Shown here piece by piece: positions 53,460-62,376 of a stretch of 64,000 nt of DNA (position 1 is its first letter; every line of letters begins with the position of its first letter). Made by a program: the position numbers and the translations under genes. The stretch covers positions 434,001-498,000 of the forward strand of contig NZ_JACWMY010000001.1 of NCBI RefSeq assembly GCF_014773265.1, given 5' to 3'. A model generated the notes under the pieces. It saw nothing but the letters and a program-made list of their open reading frames with translations. It was not told where the DNA came from and made no database searches. Origin of the DNA: Mucilaginibacter pankratovii. GTDB lineage: Bacteria; Bacteroidota; Bacteroidia; Sphingobacteriales; Sphingobacteriaceae.

Positions 53460-54708
53460 GATCTTTGGTTTTAATGAAGCTTTCGCTGTCTGTTAAATAT
53501 TGGGCATTTGATGCCAGGCTATCGGTGGCTACAAGCCCTTTTGTGATCAACACCTCTTTGCCGTTTGTCATTCCGGTATTGACTTCATGTGCTTTAAATG
53601 ATAAGCCCTGCTTTAACCATACCACTTTGGTGTTGCCCAAATCCAGCAGCGCTGATTTTGGTATCCACAAGCCTTTGATCGTTCCGGTTTGTATGTTCGC
53701 TTTAACCAGGCTGTTTACTTTTAAATTATGGTCCATATTATCGAGGTACACCCGGATACTGGTGGTTTTATCGCCATCCTGTAAAGTGGGCACAATAAAA
53801 TTGACTTTTCCCGTAATCTTTCTATCGGGAATATCAGGTAATGTAATTTGAACAGACTGGTTCAATTTTACAGACGCTGTTTGTGATTGGCTAATTTTGA
53901 TGATCGCCCATAGTTGGCGTGGGTTAACTACGTTGAAAAGCGTTTGCCCTTTGGCAACATACATACCCTCTTTAATGGTTAAGGCCGGGTTATTTGTAAA
54001 GTCAGTTGGTGTTTCTGTTATTAAAGTGCCCGACATTTGGCTATGCGCCACATCATGTACATGGCCTTCATAAGCGCTATAAACCGGCAAGCTATAAAAC
54101 ACTTTACCTGTTTTAACCACTTGGTTAACCTGTGGCATAGTCATGCCCAATAACAAAAGTTTCTGCCGGGCGGCATTGATTAATTCGGTTTCCTGAGCTG
54201 AGTTTTTGGTCAGGTAGGTCAAATCCTGCTGTGCTGTTACAAGGTCAGGACTGTAAATATCAAAAATACGTTGCCCGATATGTATTTCCTGAAAAGCATA
54301 TTTGATATAGAGCTTCTCTATACGGCCCGAAAGACGCGAAGCGATATTGTTAAAGGTGCGGGTGTAGAAATCTAAGTAACCATCCCCTAAAATTGCAGTA
54401 GGAGTTATTTTTTCTACAGGTGTAAGGGAGGCAACTGAAGAAATGACATTACCGTTAACAGGCTGTAAAACTGTATTCAGGCTAATCCCGGCACCCTTAC
54501 TGGAATGGCCCGATCTCTTAACCAAAGTCATTCCGCAGATCGGACAGTTACCCGGATGGTCTTCCATCACCTGCGGGTGCATCGGGCAAGTGTATTTCAC
54601 ATCGGTTTTAGCCGAGGCAATAATTTGCACCGGTTTCTTATTTTCACAGGCGCTTACCACAAGCATTAAGATTAATAATAGGCTTAAAAGAATTTTAATA
54701 CTTTTCAT
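53452..54708 (-). CDS. cusB: RND efflux periplasmic adaptor with heavy-metal-binding domain, CusB type (2)
   Basis: A 418-residue lipoprotein (LLLILMLVVSACENKK) with the same metal-binding domain (YTCPMHPQVMEDHPGNCPICGMTLVK) followed by an adaptor body (LSGRIEKLYIKYAFQEIHIGQRIFDIYSPDLVTAQQDL). It is homologous to the gene at 52257 but not a recent copy. Two adaptors in one operon are known in Bacteroidetes; the two may form a mixed hexamer. It overlaps the neighbour genes by 8 and 14 bp, indicating coupling. Confidence 0.92.
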   Translation of the reverse strand: MKSIKILLSLLLILMLVVSACENKKPVQIIASAKTDVKYTCPMHPQVMEDHPGNCPICGMTLVKRSGHSSKGAGISLNTVLQPVNGNVISSVASLTPVEKITPTAILGDGYLDFYTRTFNNIASRLSGRIEKLYIKYAFQEIHIGQRIFDIYSPDLVTAQQDLTYLTKNSAQETELINAARQKLLLLGMTMPQVNQVVKTGKVFYSLPVYSAYEGHVHDVAHSQMSGTLITETPTDFTNNPALTIKEGMYVAKGQTLFNVVNPRQLWAIIKISQSQTASVKLNQSVQITLPDIPDRKITGKVNFIVPTLQDGDKTTSIRVYLDNMDHNLKVNSLVKANIQTGTIKGLWIPKSALLDLGNTKVVWLKQGLSFKAHEVNTGMTNGKEVLITKGLVATDSLASNAQYLTDSESFIKTKDHE

Positions 54709-55918
54709 ATTCCCTTTCGTAAGCTACCTGTAAGGTTAATAATTCTTGTAATCGGTCTAATGCCGCTATTCTTGCCATTTGCAAGCTTTTGATACCGTCC
54801 AGAACTGAAGCCAGATCGCCGGTATTTTGCTCGTAAGCCTGCAAGGATGTTTTATAAGTATTCTGTAAGGCAGGGATAATGTTTAACTGGTAATTCTTTA
54901 ACTGTCTTTTCTTGCTGCTCATATCGGTTCTATAACCTGCCAGCTGACCGCGAGCCTGGTTTAAAATCTCCAGTTTCTTTTGCTGTAATTCTTCCACTTC
55001 AAAACGGATGCCTTTCAAGTTGGCCCTATACTCTTTTGAAGCCCAGGGAACGATAGGAATAGTAACCGAACCCATCAGAATATATTGATTGGCATAACCG
55101 CCGTAACTTTGCATGTGTGCTGCCTGTATCCCAAAGTCCGGTTTGCGCTTAGCGTACTCCATTTGTGAATTGAGTTGCTGCAATTCGATATTCCGGTTGA
55201 TGCCTTTAATATCGCTTCGCGTACCGGTCAGCATTGCGGTATCGGTAATATTGGTTTCGTAATCTTTCAGCACAATATTCGTATCCACGGTAAACGCTGT
55301 TTGTTGTGCTCGGTTCATCAGTGTATTCAGCATAATATTCCTTTGGCTTATCTCATTATTCAATTGGTCACGGGTATTATCCAGTTCAAACAGATCGGCT
55401 TTGGCTTTATAAATATTGGGCAACTTTTCTTTGCCGTAGGTTAGCCGGATATTGGCATCTTTCAGCATATACTCCAGTAAATTCTGCGTGTTTTGTAATT
55501 GTACCAATTTTTTTTCCAGTACCACCCGCTCATAATAATATTGCCGGGCCTGCGCGACCAGTTGATTTTTAAGGTAGTTCTTATCTTCCCTGGTTATGTT
55601 GGATAAACCCTTCATGTAATCCTGCTTTGCCTTGAGCTTGGCCGGATTGGTAAACATTTGTTCTGCCTGTATCATAAATGCGCCGCCATTGGGGTTAACC
55701 TGGTATGGCACTTGGTATTGCCCCGCGCTGATTTTAGGCGCATCTAAACTTTTAGCCCCGTCCGCGTAGGCATCCTGCGCACTCGCCTTGGCATCATAAG
55801 CTTGCAATGCCGGGTTAGCGGCCACACGGGCTAAAACACTATCTAAAGGCAGATGCTGTGCTCTTGCATAAAGTGCAGTACACATTAAGCCTGTTAGTAT
55901 GATCTGATATTTTTTCAT
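54695..55918 (-). CDS. cusC: TolC-family outer-membrane channel, CusC type
   Basis: A 407-residue protein with a signal peptide (IILTGLMCTALYARAQ) and the two-repeat helical TolC layout (DSVLARVAANPALQAYDAKASAQDAYADGAK, and later QLNIIPALQNTYKTSLQAYEQNTGDLASVLDG). It exports metal through the outer membrane as the exit duct of the CusCBA pump. It overlaps the CusA C-terminal ORF by 4 bp (ATGA) and the second adaptor by 14 bp. Confidence 0.9.
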   Translation of the reverse strand: MKKYQIILTGLMCTALYARAQHLPLDSVLARVAANPALQAYDAKASAQDAYADGAKSLDAPKISAGQYQVPYQVNPNGGAFMIQAEQMFTNPAKLKAKQDYMKGLSNITREDKNYLKNQLVAQARQYYYERVVLEKKLVQLQNTQNLLEYMLKDANIRLTYGKEKLPNIYKAKADLFELDNTRDQLNNEISQRNIMLNTLMNRAQQTAFTVDTNIVLKDYETNITDTAMLTGTRSDIKGINRNIELQQLNSQMEYAKRKPDFGIQAAHMQSYGGYANQYILMGSVTIPIVPWASKEYRANLKGIRFEVEELQQKKLEILNQARGQLAGYRTDMSSKKRQLKNYQLNIIPALQNTYKTSLQAYEQNTGDLASVLDGIKSLQMARIAALDRLQELLTLQVAYEREYEKY

Positions 55919-57810
55919 GATTCCTTTACCTCCAATACTTCCAGTTTACCATGTCTCTTGAGTTCGTATTCTTTCACCATCAAAAAGATCAATGGCGTCA
56001 CCAATAAAATATGGGTGGAAGAAGTTAATACACCGCCGATCATCGGCAGCACAATCGGCAACATAACATCACTGCCCGTCCCGGTTGCCCAAAGCACCGG
56101 CACTAAACCGAACAAGGCCACGCAAACGGTCATTAATTTGGGGCGCAAGCGTTTCACCGCGCCGTTCATTACATAAAACCTTAAATCTTCTTTGGTAATG
56201 GTTTCCTTAGAGTTACCTTTTAAAGTGACCAACTGTTGCATGGCATCATTCAGGTAGATCACCATAACTATACCCGTTTCCACGGCAATGCCAAAGAGGG
56301 CAATAAAGCCGACAGCCACCGCGACAGATAAATGCACACCGAAGAAGTACACCATATAAGCCCCGCCGATCAAAGCGAAGGGAATAGAGATTAGGCTAAA
56401 GAATGCTTCTCTTATCGAATGAAAAGCGAAATACAGGCAGGCAAAGATGATGATCAACACAATTGGCAGGATCAATTTTAAGGTATGCTCTGCCCTGATC
56501 AGGTTCTCATACTGGCCGCTCCACTCGATATAGTAGCCTTTGGGCAAAGTTTTAATCAGGTTATTGAGTTTGTCCTGCGCTTCCTTTACCGTACTGCCCA
56601 GGTCGCGATCACGGACGTTAAATAATACCGTGCCCCGCAACAAGGCATTTTCCGATTGGATCATCGCGGGACCATCGCTGATCTTGATATCTGCAACCGA
56701 GGATAAGGGTACAGGGCCATTATTTATGGTTTGCACCAACGTCCGTTTGATCACCTCCAAATTATTGCGGTAATCCTGTGCCAGCCTTGCATTCACACTG
56801 AAACGTTGCCTGCCTTCAATGGTTGTCGTCAAATTCATCCCGCCCAAAGCGCTTTCCACAACTTCATTGACATCATCCACGCTCAATCCATATCTTCCAA
56901 TGGCATCTTTATTCACCTTTATATCCAGGTATTTGCCACCGGTGATCGGGTCAACGTATAAGTCTTTTACGCCGTTTAACCCGATTAAAGCCTGTTTCAT
57001 GTGAGTTGCCAAAACATTGATCGTGTCCAGGTTTTGCCCGTAGATCTTTAAGCCTACATCGGTACGAATACCTGTACTGAGCATATTGATACGGTTAATG
57101 ATAGGCTGTGTCCAGCCATTCACTACACCGGGAATTTGCAGTTTGGCATTCAATTCATTGATAATATCCTCTTTTTTGATACCCTTGCGCCATTCACTTT
57201 TTGGCTTTAGCAACACAATGGTTTCGGTCATGCTAATGGGTGAGTTATCTGTAGCGGTATTCGCCCGGCCTGCTTTGCCTAACACATTGGCTACTTCGGG
57301 TACACTTTTGATGATCTTATCCTGAACCTGTAGTAACTGCTTGGCCTGGGCGTTGGATACATCCGGCTGGGTAACCGGCATAAACAGGATCGTTCCCTCA
57401 TCCAACGGTGGCATAAACTCGCTGCCTAAGCTTAACAAAAGCGGTATGCTGACGAGCAGGGCAACGATATTGATCCCGATGGTAGTTTTGCGCCAGGTCA
57501 CGCACCAGTTGAGTACAGGCCGGTAAATTCGTTCCAATCCACGATTGAGCGGGTTATGATCGTCCGTTCTTAATTTCCCTTTCAGAAAAAAAGAGATCAG
57601 CACCGGTGCTAGTGTTACCGCCAATATCGCATCAATAGCCAGGATAAAGGTTTTTGTCCAGGCCAACGGCCCAAACAATTTGCCCTCCTGTCCCTCCAGT
57701 AAAAAAACCGGCAGGAATGAAGCTACGATAATGAGTGTCGAAAAGAACACGCCACGGCCCACTTGTTTACAAGAGGTTTCGATGATTTTTATTCTTTCTG
57801 CTGTGGTCAT
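55915..57810 (-). CDS. cusA: CusA-type RND pump, C-terminal part
   Basis: A 631-residue ORF corresponding to the second part of CusA, beginning MTTAERIKIIETSCKQVGRGVFFSTLIIVASFLP, which is the middle of the pump's transmembrane 5-6 region in full-length homologues. It contains the large periplasmic loop (LSLGSEFMPPLDEGTI, VSVDDVNEVVESALGGMNLTTTIEGRQRF) and the last six helices. Together with the ORF at 57810 it makes 1054 residues, the length of one pump. Whether it is made separately or by frameshift is discussed in the findings. Confidence 0.88.
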   Translation of the reverse strand: MTTAERIKIIETSCKQVGRGVFFSTLIIVASFLPVFLLEGQEGKLFGPLAWTKTFILAIDAILAVTLAPVLISFFLKGKLRTDDHNPLNRGLERIYRPVLNWCVTWRKTTIGINIVALLVSIPLLLSLGSEFMPPLDEGTILFMPVTQPDVSNAQAKQLLQVQDKIIKSVPEVANVLGKAGRANTATDNSPISMTETIVLLKPKSEWRKGIKKEDIINELNAKLQIPGVVNGWTQPIINRINMLSTGIRTDVGLKIYGQNLDTINVLATHMKQALIGLNGVKDLYVDPITGGKYLDIKVNKDAIGRYGLSVDDVNEVVESALGGMNLTTTIEGRQRFSVNARLAQDYRNNLEVIKRTLVQTINNGPVPLSSVADIKISDGPAMIQSENALLRGTVLFNVRDRDLGSTVKEAQDKLNNLIKTLPKGYYIEWSGQYENLIRAEHTLKLILPIVLIIIFACLYFAFHSIREAFFSLISIPFALIGGAYMVYFFGVHLSVAVAVGFIALFGIAVETGIVMVIYLNDAMQQLVTLKGNSKETITKEDLRFYVMNGAVKRLRPKLMTVCVALFGLVPVLWATGTGSDVMLPIVLPMIGGVLTSSTHILLVTPLIFLMVKEYELKRHGKLEVLEVKES

Positions 57811-59081
57811 TATTTTTCTTTTTCTTGTGCAATGGATAAGTTCCTATGCGAATTTTCGACCATCACAATCCCGTTATCCACGATCACCCCAATGGCTAAA
57901 GCGATACCGGTTAGTGACATGATGTTGGAGGATATGCCAAATGCGTTAAGCAAAATAAAGCTGGCCGCGATGGTAATTGGAATTTGTATAATAATGCTTA
58001 ATGCACTTTTAATACTCAATAGGAATAGGATCACGATAATGGATACCGTTATCATTTCTTCGATGAGCGTATGCTTAACCGAACCAACCGCATTTTCGAT
58101 CAATTCGCTACGGTCATACGCAATCTTAAAGCTAACACCCACAGGCAAGCCTTTTTGAATATCCGCCATTTTAGCCTTGACTGCATGGATCACCTTATCT
58201 GCATTTTCGCCGTAACGCGTCACCACAATACCACCAACCGCTTCTCCGCTTCCATTGCGGTCAAATATTCCAAGGCGCTCATCGCCGCCCATTTGCACCG
58301 TAGCAATATCTTTGATCTTAACAGGGATGGTATTGATTACTCCAACGGGGATATTTTCCACATCGGCTAAGCTTTTGATGTAGCCCAGGCCACGGACTAT
58401 ATAACCAGTGCCGTTCATCTCAAACTTGCGCCCGCCTACATCATTATTATTGCTTTTGATGGATTTAAGCACTTGCGATAAAGGGATACGGTAATAGTTA
58501 AGTTTATTGGGGTCGATGGTCACCTGATATTGTTTTTCAAAGCCGCCGAAAGAAGCGACTTCGCTTACGCCGGGAACCGTTTGCAAACCCAATTTTACAT
58601 ACCAATCCTGTAAAGCCCTTTGTTCGCCTAAGTCCATGCTCTTGGCATCCAAAGTGTACCATAAGATATGGCCGACACCCGTACCATCCGGCCCGAGCGT
58701 TGGGGTAATGCCTTGCGGTAACAATCGCTGCGCATAATTCAGCCTTTCCAGTACCCGGCTTCTTGCCCAATACACATCGGCTTTATCTTCAAATACAATA
58801 TAGACAAAGCTCATTCCGAACATGGAAGTCGCGCGAATGGCTCTGACTTTAGGGATGCCTTGTAAATTACTCAGCAGCGGGTAGGTTACCTGATCTTCCA
58901 TGACCTGCGGGCTGCGGCCCTGCCATTCGGTAAAAACGATTACCTGGTTTTCAGATAGGTCAGGAATCGCATCAATAGGATTTTCTCGTATTGCGTAAAT
59001 GCCCCAGGCAAAAAGCGCGATGGCGATTAGCAATACGATATACCTGTTTTTTAAGGACAGGGAAATAAGTTGATTGATCAT
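57810..59081 (-). CDS. cusA: CusA-type RND pump, N-terminal part
   Basis: A 423-residue ORF with the first transmembrane helix (NRYIVLLIAIALFAWGIYAI), the first porter domain (QVTYPLLSNLQGIPKVRAIRATSMFGMSFVYIVFED, GVGHILWYTLDA) and helices 2-5 ending VIVDNGIVMVENSHRNL. It ends QEKEK just after transmembrane 4/5. Stop TAA and the ATG of the next ORF share a base. A -1 shift on the A-rich tract would fuse the two parts. Start of the operon; a palindrome lies upstream. Confidence 0.88.
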   Translation of the reverse strand: MINQLISLSLKNRYIVLLIAIALFAWGIYAIRENPIDAIPDLSENQVIVFTEWQGRSPQVMEDQVTYPLLSNLQGIPKVRAIRATSMFGMSFVYIVFEDKADVYWARSRVLERLNYAQRLLPQGITPTLGPDGTGVGHILWYTLDAKSMDLGEQRALQDWYVKLGLQTVPGVSEVASFGGFEKQYQVTIDPNKLNYYRIPLSQVLKSIKSNNNDVGGRKFEMNGTGYIVRGLGYIKSLADVENIPVGVINTIPVKIKDIATVQMGGDERLGIFDRNGSGEAVGGIVVTRYGENADKVIHAVKAKMADIQKGLPVGVSFKIAYDRSELIENAVGSVKHTLIEEMITVSIIVILFLLSIKSALSIIIQIPITIAASFILLNAFGISSNIMSLTGIALAIGVIVDNGIVMVENSHRNLSIAQEKEK

Positions 59082-59095
59082 CTTAATTGCTTTAA

Positions 59096-59125
59096 TCAGC
59101 TCTCCGCCAATTGGTGGAGAGCTGA
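59096..59125. repeat. 30-bp palindrome between the HMBD gene and cusA
   Basis: TCAGCTCTCC (59096-59105) is mirrored by GGAGAGCTGA (59116-59125), with the inner CCAATTGG and one G-T pair; the whole 30 bp is almost a perfect dyad. No T-tract follows on the minus strand, so it is an operator or intercistronic stem rather than a terminator. Its AGCTCTCCGCCAA (13 bp) is identical to the tRNA-Ser end at 8834-8846. Confidence 0.6.
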
Positions 59126-59131
59126 ATTGGA

Positions 59132-59380
59132 TTACATCTTCATTTTTTCTGCGGGTTTCTTTTTAGCATCGGTCTTTTTAACGAGTGCCATGCCGCACTT
59201 CGGGCATTTTCCTTGCTTGTTACTCAATACTTCCGGGTGCATCGTACAGGTGTATTGTACTTTAGCTGGCTTTACTTTTTTGGTAGTGTCATTAGCCATT
59301 TTACCATCATGCGTATCAATGGCAAAAACAGTCGCGGCAGAAAACAGGATGGCAGCAGCCAACAGCATTACTTTTTTCAT
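59132..59380 (-). CDS. small periplasmic heavy-metal-binding protein
   Basis: An 82-residue protein with a signal peptide (VMLLAAAILFSAATVFA) and one heavy-metal-binding domain (VQYTCTMHPEVLSNKQGKCPKCGMALVK), the same as at the N-terminus of both adaptors. The rest is Lys-rich. It likely catches copper or silver ions in the periplasm and passes them to the efflux pump. First gene of the metal operon by position. Confidence 0.9.
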   Translation of the reverse strand: MKKVMLLAAAILFSAATVFAIDTHDGKMANDTTKKVKPAKVQYTCTMHPEVLSNKQGKCPKCGMALVKKTDAKKKPAEKMKM

Positions 59381-59503
59381 GTTGTTAAAAATTTAAAAAT
59401 GGATAAATAGCATAGGTAAAAACCTACACGTGATTATTAATTAAGATGGACTTCAAGTAGAAGATATAGCCGGATACAGCATGTAAGGCTAAGGGAATAC
59501 AGT

Positions 59504-59872
59504 TCAGATCCTGTAAGCGCAGTTTAAGGTATAGATCGGTATATCAGGGTCACCCGGTGGGGCGCTCGCCTCATAGCTTGAATGATTAACTTGTTCGGTA
59601 GCAATTGCAATGAAAGTCAAGTAAAGCGGTGTAGGTATTATTACCGGTGATAAATCACTGAATACAAATGAAGCAGTGGTTATATGATTATCTTTTAGCT
59701 TGAAACTTTTAGTTTCATTCTTACAGCAATTGTCCTTATCAGTATGATCCGCTGAAGCATAAGTGAGTGTAACAGACGAAAGTTTACCGCAGCAATAAAA
59801 ACGGTTTACCCCGATACCCACCAGGGATAAGAGATAAATGGCCGTTAAATATATGAGTGCGGTGCGTTTCAC
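59504..59872 (-). CDS. HYC_CC_PP-type small protein
   Basis: A 122-residue protein with an N-terminal hydrophobic signal (LIYLTAIYLLSLVGIGVNRFYCCGKLSSV), then DKDNCCKNETKSFKLKDNH, and a C-terminus with APPGDPDIPIYTLNCAYRI. The arrangement HYC/CC/PP defines a small Bacteroidetes family that occurs near copper and mercury genes; here the first motif reads FYCC. The paired Cys may bind metal ions. The biochemical role is not established. Confidence 0.7.
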   Translation of the reverse strand: MKRTALIYLTAIYLLSLVGIGVNRFYCCGKLSSVTLTYASADHTDKDNCCKNETKSFKLKDNHITTASFVFSDLSPVIIPTPLYLTFIAIATEQVNHSSYEASAPPGDPDIPIYTLNCAYRI

Positions 59873-59989
59873 TAATCGAATATAGGTATTTTAATTAAAA
59901 TCTTAAATTGTGGCAAAAGACCACCTTCATTTTTCCTGCTACTTTTAGTCGTAAATTGTAAAAAACCTTACAATATTGCCGACTACAAA

Positions 59990-60330
59990 TCAACCCCCTA
60001 TGCTTTTACTTTGAGCACTGGCATTAATTGCTACCACCGCTGTACTAACTGTCATTAACACTGCACCCGCCGCCGGGCTTAATAGTATACCCTGGTTATA
60101 TAATACCCCCGCAGCCAATGGCAAAGCGACCACATTGTAGCCGGTTGCCCAAATCAGGTTATGTATCATTTTACGGTAAGTCGCTTTGCCAAATAAGATC
60201 AAATTCACAATATCTTTTGGATTACTGTTCACTAATACTATTCGCGCCGTTTCTGCTGCTATATCGTTTCCGGACCTACTGCAATACCAATATCCGCCTG
60301 GGCCAGCGCAGGGGCATTATCTACACCAGC
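59990..60330 (-). pseudogene. CopA-type copper P-ATPase, C-terminal relic
   Basis: The open part (59990-60232) reads SNPKDIVNLILFGKATYRKMIHNLIWATGYNVVALPLAAGVLY, the last two transmembrane helices of a copper-translocating ATPase. Upstream on the minus strand GAGVDNAPALAQADIGIAVG (60328-60269, the hinge region normally GDGVNDAPAL) is still visible, then a frame change (the correct frame reads DIAAETARIVLVNSNPKD). The rest of the roughly 700-residue pump is gone. A deletion relic in the metal island. Confidence 0.85.
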
Positions 60331-60494
60331 ACAAAATTACCAAGGCAACAAGCCTTCGTTTTTACAGGATTCTGTTAAAGGTTTATACAATACCGTGTTC
60401 TTTTCCCAATGGATTTTAAAACAAAATTCTTATCATTGAATATTAGTTGATAGTATAAACTAATGTCTAAACATATTATTAATCCTTTACCGCT

Positions 60495-61214
60495 ATGGAC
60501 AATTACTTTCTGATTAAAAAGCCTTATGCCGTTAAAGAAAAGAAACGTTCCTCTTTAGTTGAGTTTGTAAATAAAGGTTTGCGGTTCATGCGTACAGGCT
60601 ACCAGGTGAAGCAACTGGATACAAACATCGATATGAACACGCCCGAACAGCGCATTAACTACTACCACTTATTGGATTCTGTGATCTTCAACGGCGTTCC
60701 CGGCGATGTAGTTGAATTAGGATGTTTTACAGGCCAATGTGCGCTTATTTTTGAAAAGATGATTGAGCTGAACGGCTCCGATAAGCAATTGCATTTATAC
60801 GATAGTTTCTTTGCCACTTTTACAGTCAAAGGTAACATTGAAGATGAGTTAAGGTCTAATTTTAACGAAGCCAGGTTGAAACAGCCCATCGTACACAAAG
60901 GGGACTTTAAGGCCACCTTGCCTGCCGAACTTCCATCAGAGATTGCTTTTGTACATATTGACTGTGGTTTTGGTGGGGATAAAATGGAACATAAGGCAGT
61001 GATGCTGCATTGTTTCGAAAGCATTTATCCAAGAATGGCCAAAAATGCAGTTTGTATTATGATGGATTATTTTGATGCAGAAAAAGGAGCAGAAGGCCTC
61101 GACATCAACCCAGGTGTCAAATTAGCTTATGATGAATTTTTCGCGGATAAACCCGAAAAGATCATTTGCCTTTGGGGAAATCAATATAATCACGCTTTTT
61201 TTCGTAAAGTTTAG
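60495..61214 (+). CDS. TylF/MycF-family methyltransferase
   Basis: A 239-residue protein with SAM motif VVELGCFTGQCALIFEKM, the acidic VHIDCGFGGDKMEHK (metal-binding Asp/His region) and the end MMDYFDAEKGAEGLDINPGVKLAYDEF, the TylF/MycF pattern (Mg2+-dependent O-methyltransferases of macrolide sugars). TylF-like enzymes in non-producers often methylate surface sugars. No other sugar gene is near. It points toward the convergent sialidase-like gene (gap 6 bp). Confidence 0.82.
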   Translation: MDNYFLIKKPYAVKEKKRSSLVEFVNKGLRFMRTGYQVKQLDTNIDMNTPEQRINYYHLLDSVIFNGVPGDVVELGCFTGQCALIFEKMIELNGSDKQLHLYDSFFATFTVKGNIEDELRSNFNEARLKQPIVHKGDFKATLPAELPSEIAFVHIDCGFGGDKMEHKAVMLHCFESIYPRMAKNAVCIMMDYFDAEKGAEGLDINPGVKLAYDEFFADKPEKIICLWGNQYNHAFFRKV

Positions 61215-61220
61215 AGAACA

Positions 61221-62273
61221 CTACATTTTCCGATATTTAATCTGCTTGTCTTGCTCCCAAACATAGAAATTTGAGTTGGCATTAAGCTTGGCCACTTTTA
61301 AAAAACCACCGATACCAATTATAGTCGCTGCTTTTTGAGGAAATTTAAAGACATTCAGGGTATCACCCGACTGGTAGGTGATCAGCGGATTTGGGCCGTT
61401 ACCGGCGATACTGCACGTCCGTCCCCTGGCCAGATAAGTTTCCGGTTCACCAGGCTTAGCATAATAAATATTGCCCTTCCGCTGCCATACGGTTTGTACA
61501 ACATTTGATGGACTGATGCGCAGGCCGCCGCCATCCATTGGGCAGCCGTTCAGTTTCCAGGTATCCATACCCATCTTGACTGCCGGCGAAAAAGTTTTTC
61601 CCTGATCGGATGAACGGGTTACATAAAGGTCTCTTGAACCGTTCAGCCAGTTCCTAAACATCAGCGCTACACTTGTTCCGTTGACGGCAATGCTTGGTCT
61701 GCAACATTCACATACGTGCTGGTCTGGTGATTGGTAGGCCATGATATTTTTTGACCATTTAAATGCTTTACCTGTCAACGATGAAAAATAGATTTGGTTA
61801 TGCTTCCCTGTTCTGGTATCCAACCAAACCGCATAAAAATTATCTTTATCGTCTGCTGCAATATTCATTAGTCCCTCGGGTGCTGAACCTTTCAGGTCAT
61901 TGACAACACCCATATATTTCCATTTGGAAGTAGCATGATTGAGCTGATACCAATGAATATTCCCGGTTTTATCCATGGCGGTGATCACCGAGAAATTCTT
62001 AGAACTGGTGAACTGCGGGCCCCTCGACATACCCAAGTGCATTTCCGGAACTTTGGCAACCAGCATGGGTTTGCCAAAAGATACGCCATGATCGGTGGAA
62101 CTGGCGCAAAAGATCTGATCGGCAGAGCCGAATACAACCCTTACGATTCCTTTAGTATCAATACTTACCTGCGGCTGCTGTCCGTTTCCTATAGAATTAA
62201 TAGGGAAATCAGATAATGATGATAAACTAAAAAATGCCAATGCGGGCAAAATCAGGAAAAGGAACTTTTTCAT
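61221..62273 (-). CDS. sialidase-like beta-propeller protein, secreted
   Basis: A 350-residue protein with a signal peptide (FLFLILPALAFFSLSSLS). Two Asp-box motifs mark the propeller (SSTDHGVSFGKP, RSSDQGKTFSP). It lacks the catalytic triad region of true sialidases that I could identify. A Cys-rich HVCECCRPSIAV stands out at about residue 185 and could hold a metal ion, in keeping with the metal-resistance neighbourhood. Function unknown. Confidence 0.75.
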   Translation of the reverse strand: MKKFLFLILPALAFFSLSSLSDFPINSIGNGQQPQVSIDTKGIVRVVFGSADQIFCASSTDHGVSFGKPMLVAKVPEMHLGMSRGPQFTSSKNFSVITAMDKTGNIHWYQLNHATSKWKYMGVVNDLKGSAPEGLMNIAADDKDNFYAVWLDTRTGKHNQIYFSSLTGKAFKWSKNIMAYQSPDQHVCECCRPSIAVNGTSVALMFRNWLNGSRDLYVTRSSDQGKTFSPAVKMGMDTWKLNGCPMDGGGLRISPSNVVQTVWQRKGNIYYAKPGEPETYLARGRTCSIAGNGPNPLITYQSGDTLNVFKFPQKAATIIGIGGFLKVAKLNANSNFYVWEQDKQIKYRKM

Positions 62274-62376
62274 TTGGCAAGGAGGTTTGAATCTTGGAAG
62301 TTAAAAGTATTAAACGATATACGGTAGTATTAAGTACAAAACTTACTTCAAACTTGGACACCCCTATTAACTAAAT

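Noticed and set aside
53452..54708. Second adaptor as a recent duplicate of the first
   Set aside because: The sequences differ strongly outside the metal-binding domain, so an old paralogy is more likely.
59096..59125. Right attachment site of the ICE
   Set aside because: The match to the tRNA end is limited to 13 bp inside a palindrome between two metal-resistance genes that run together; reported only as a low-weight finding.
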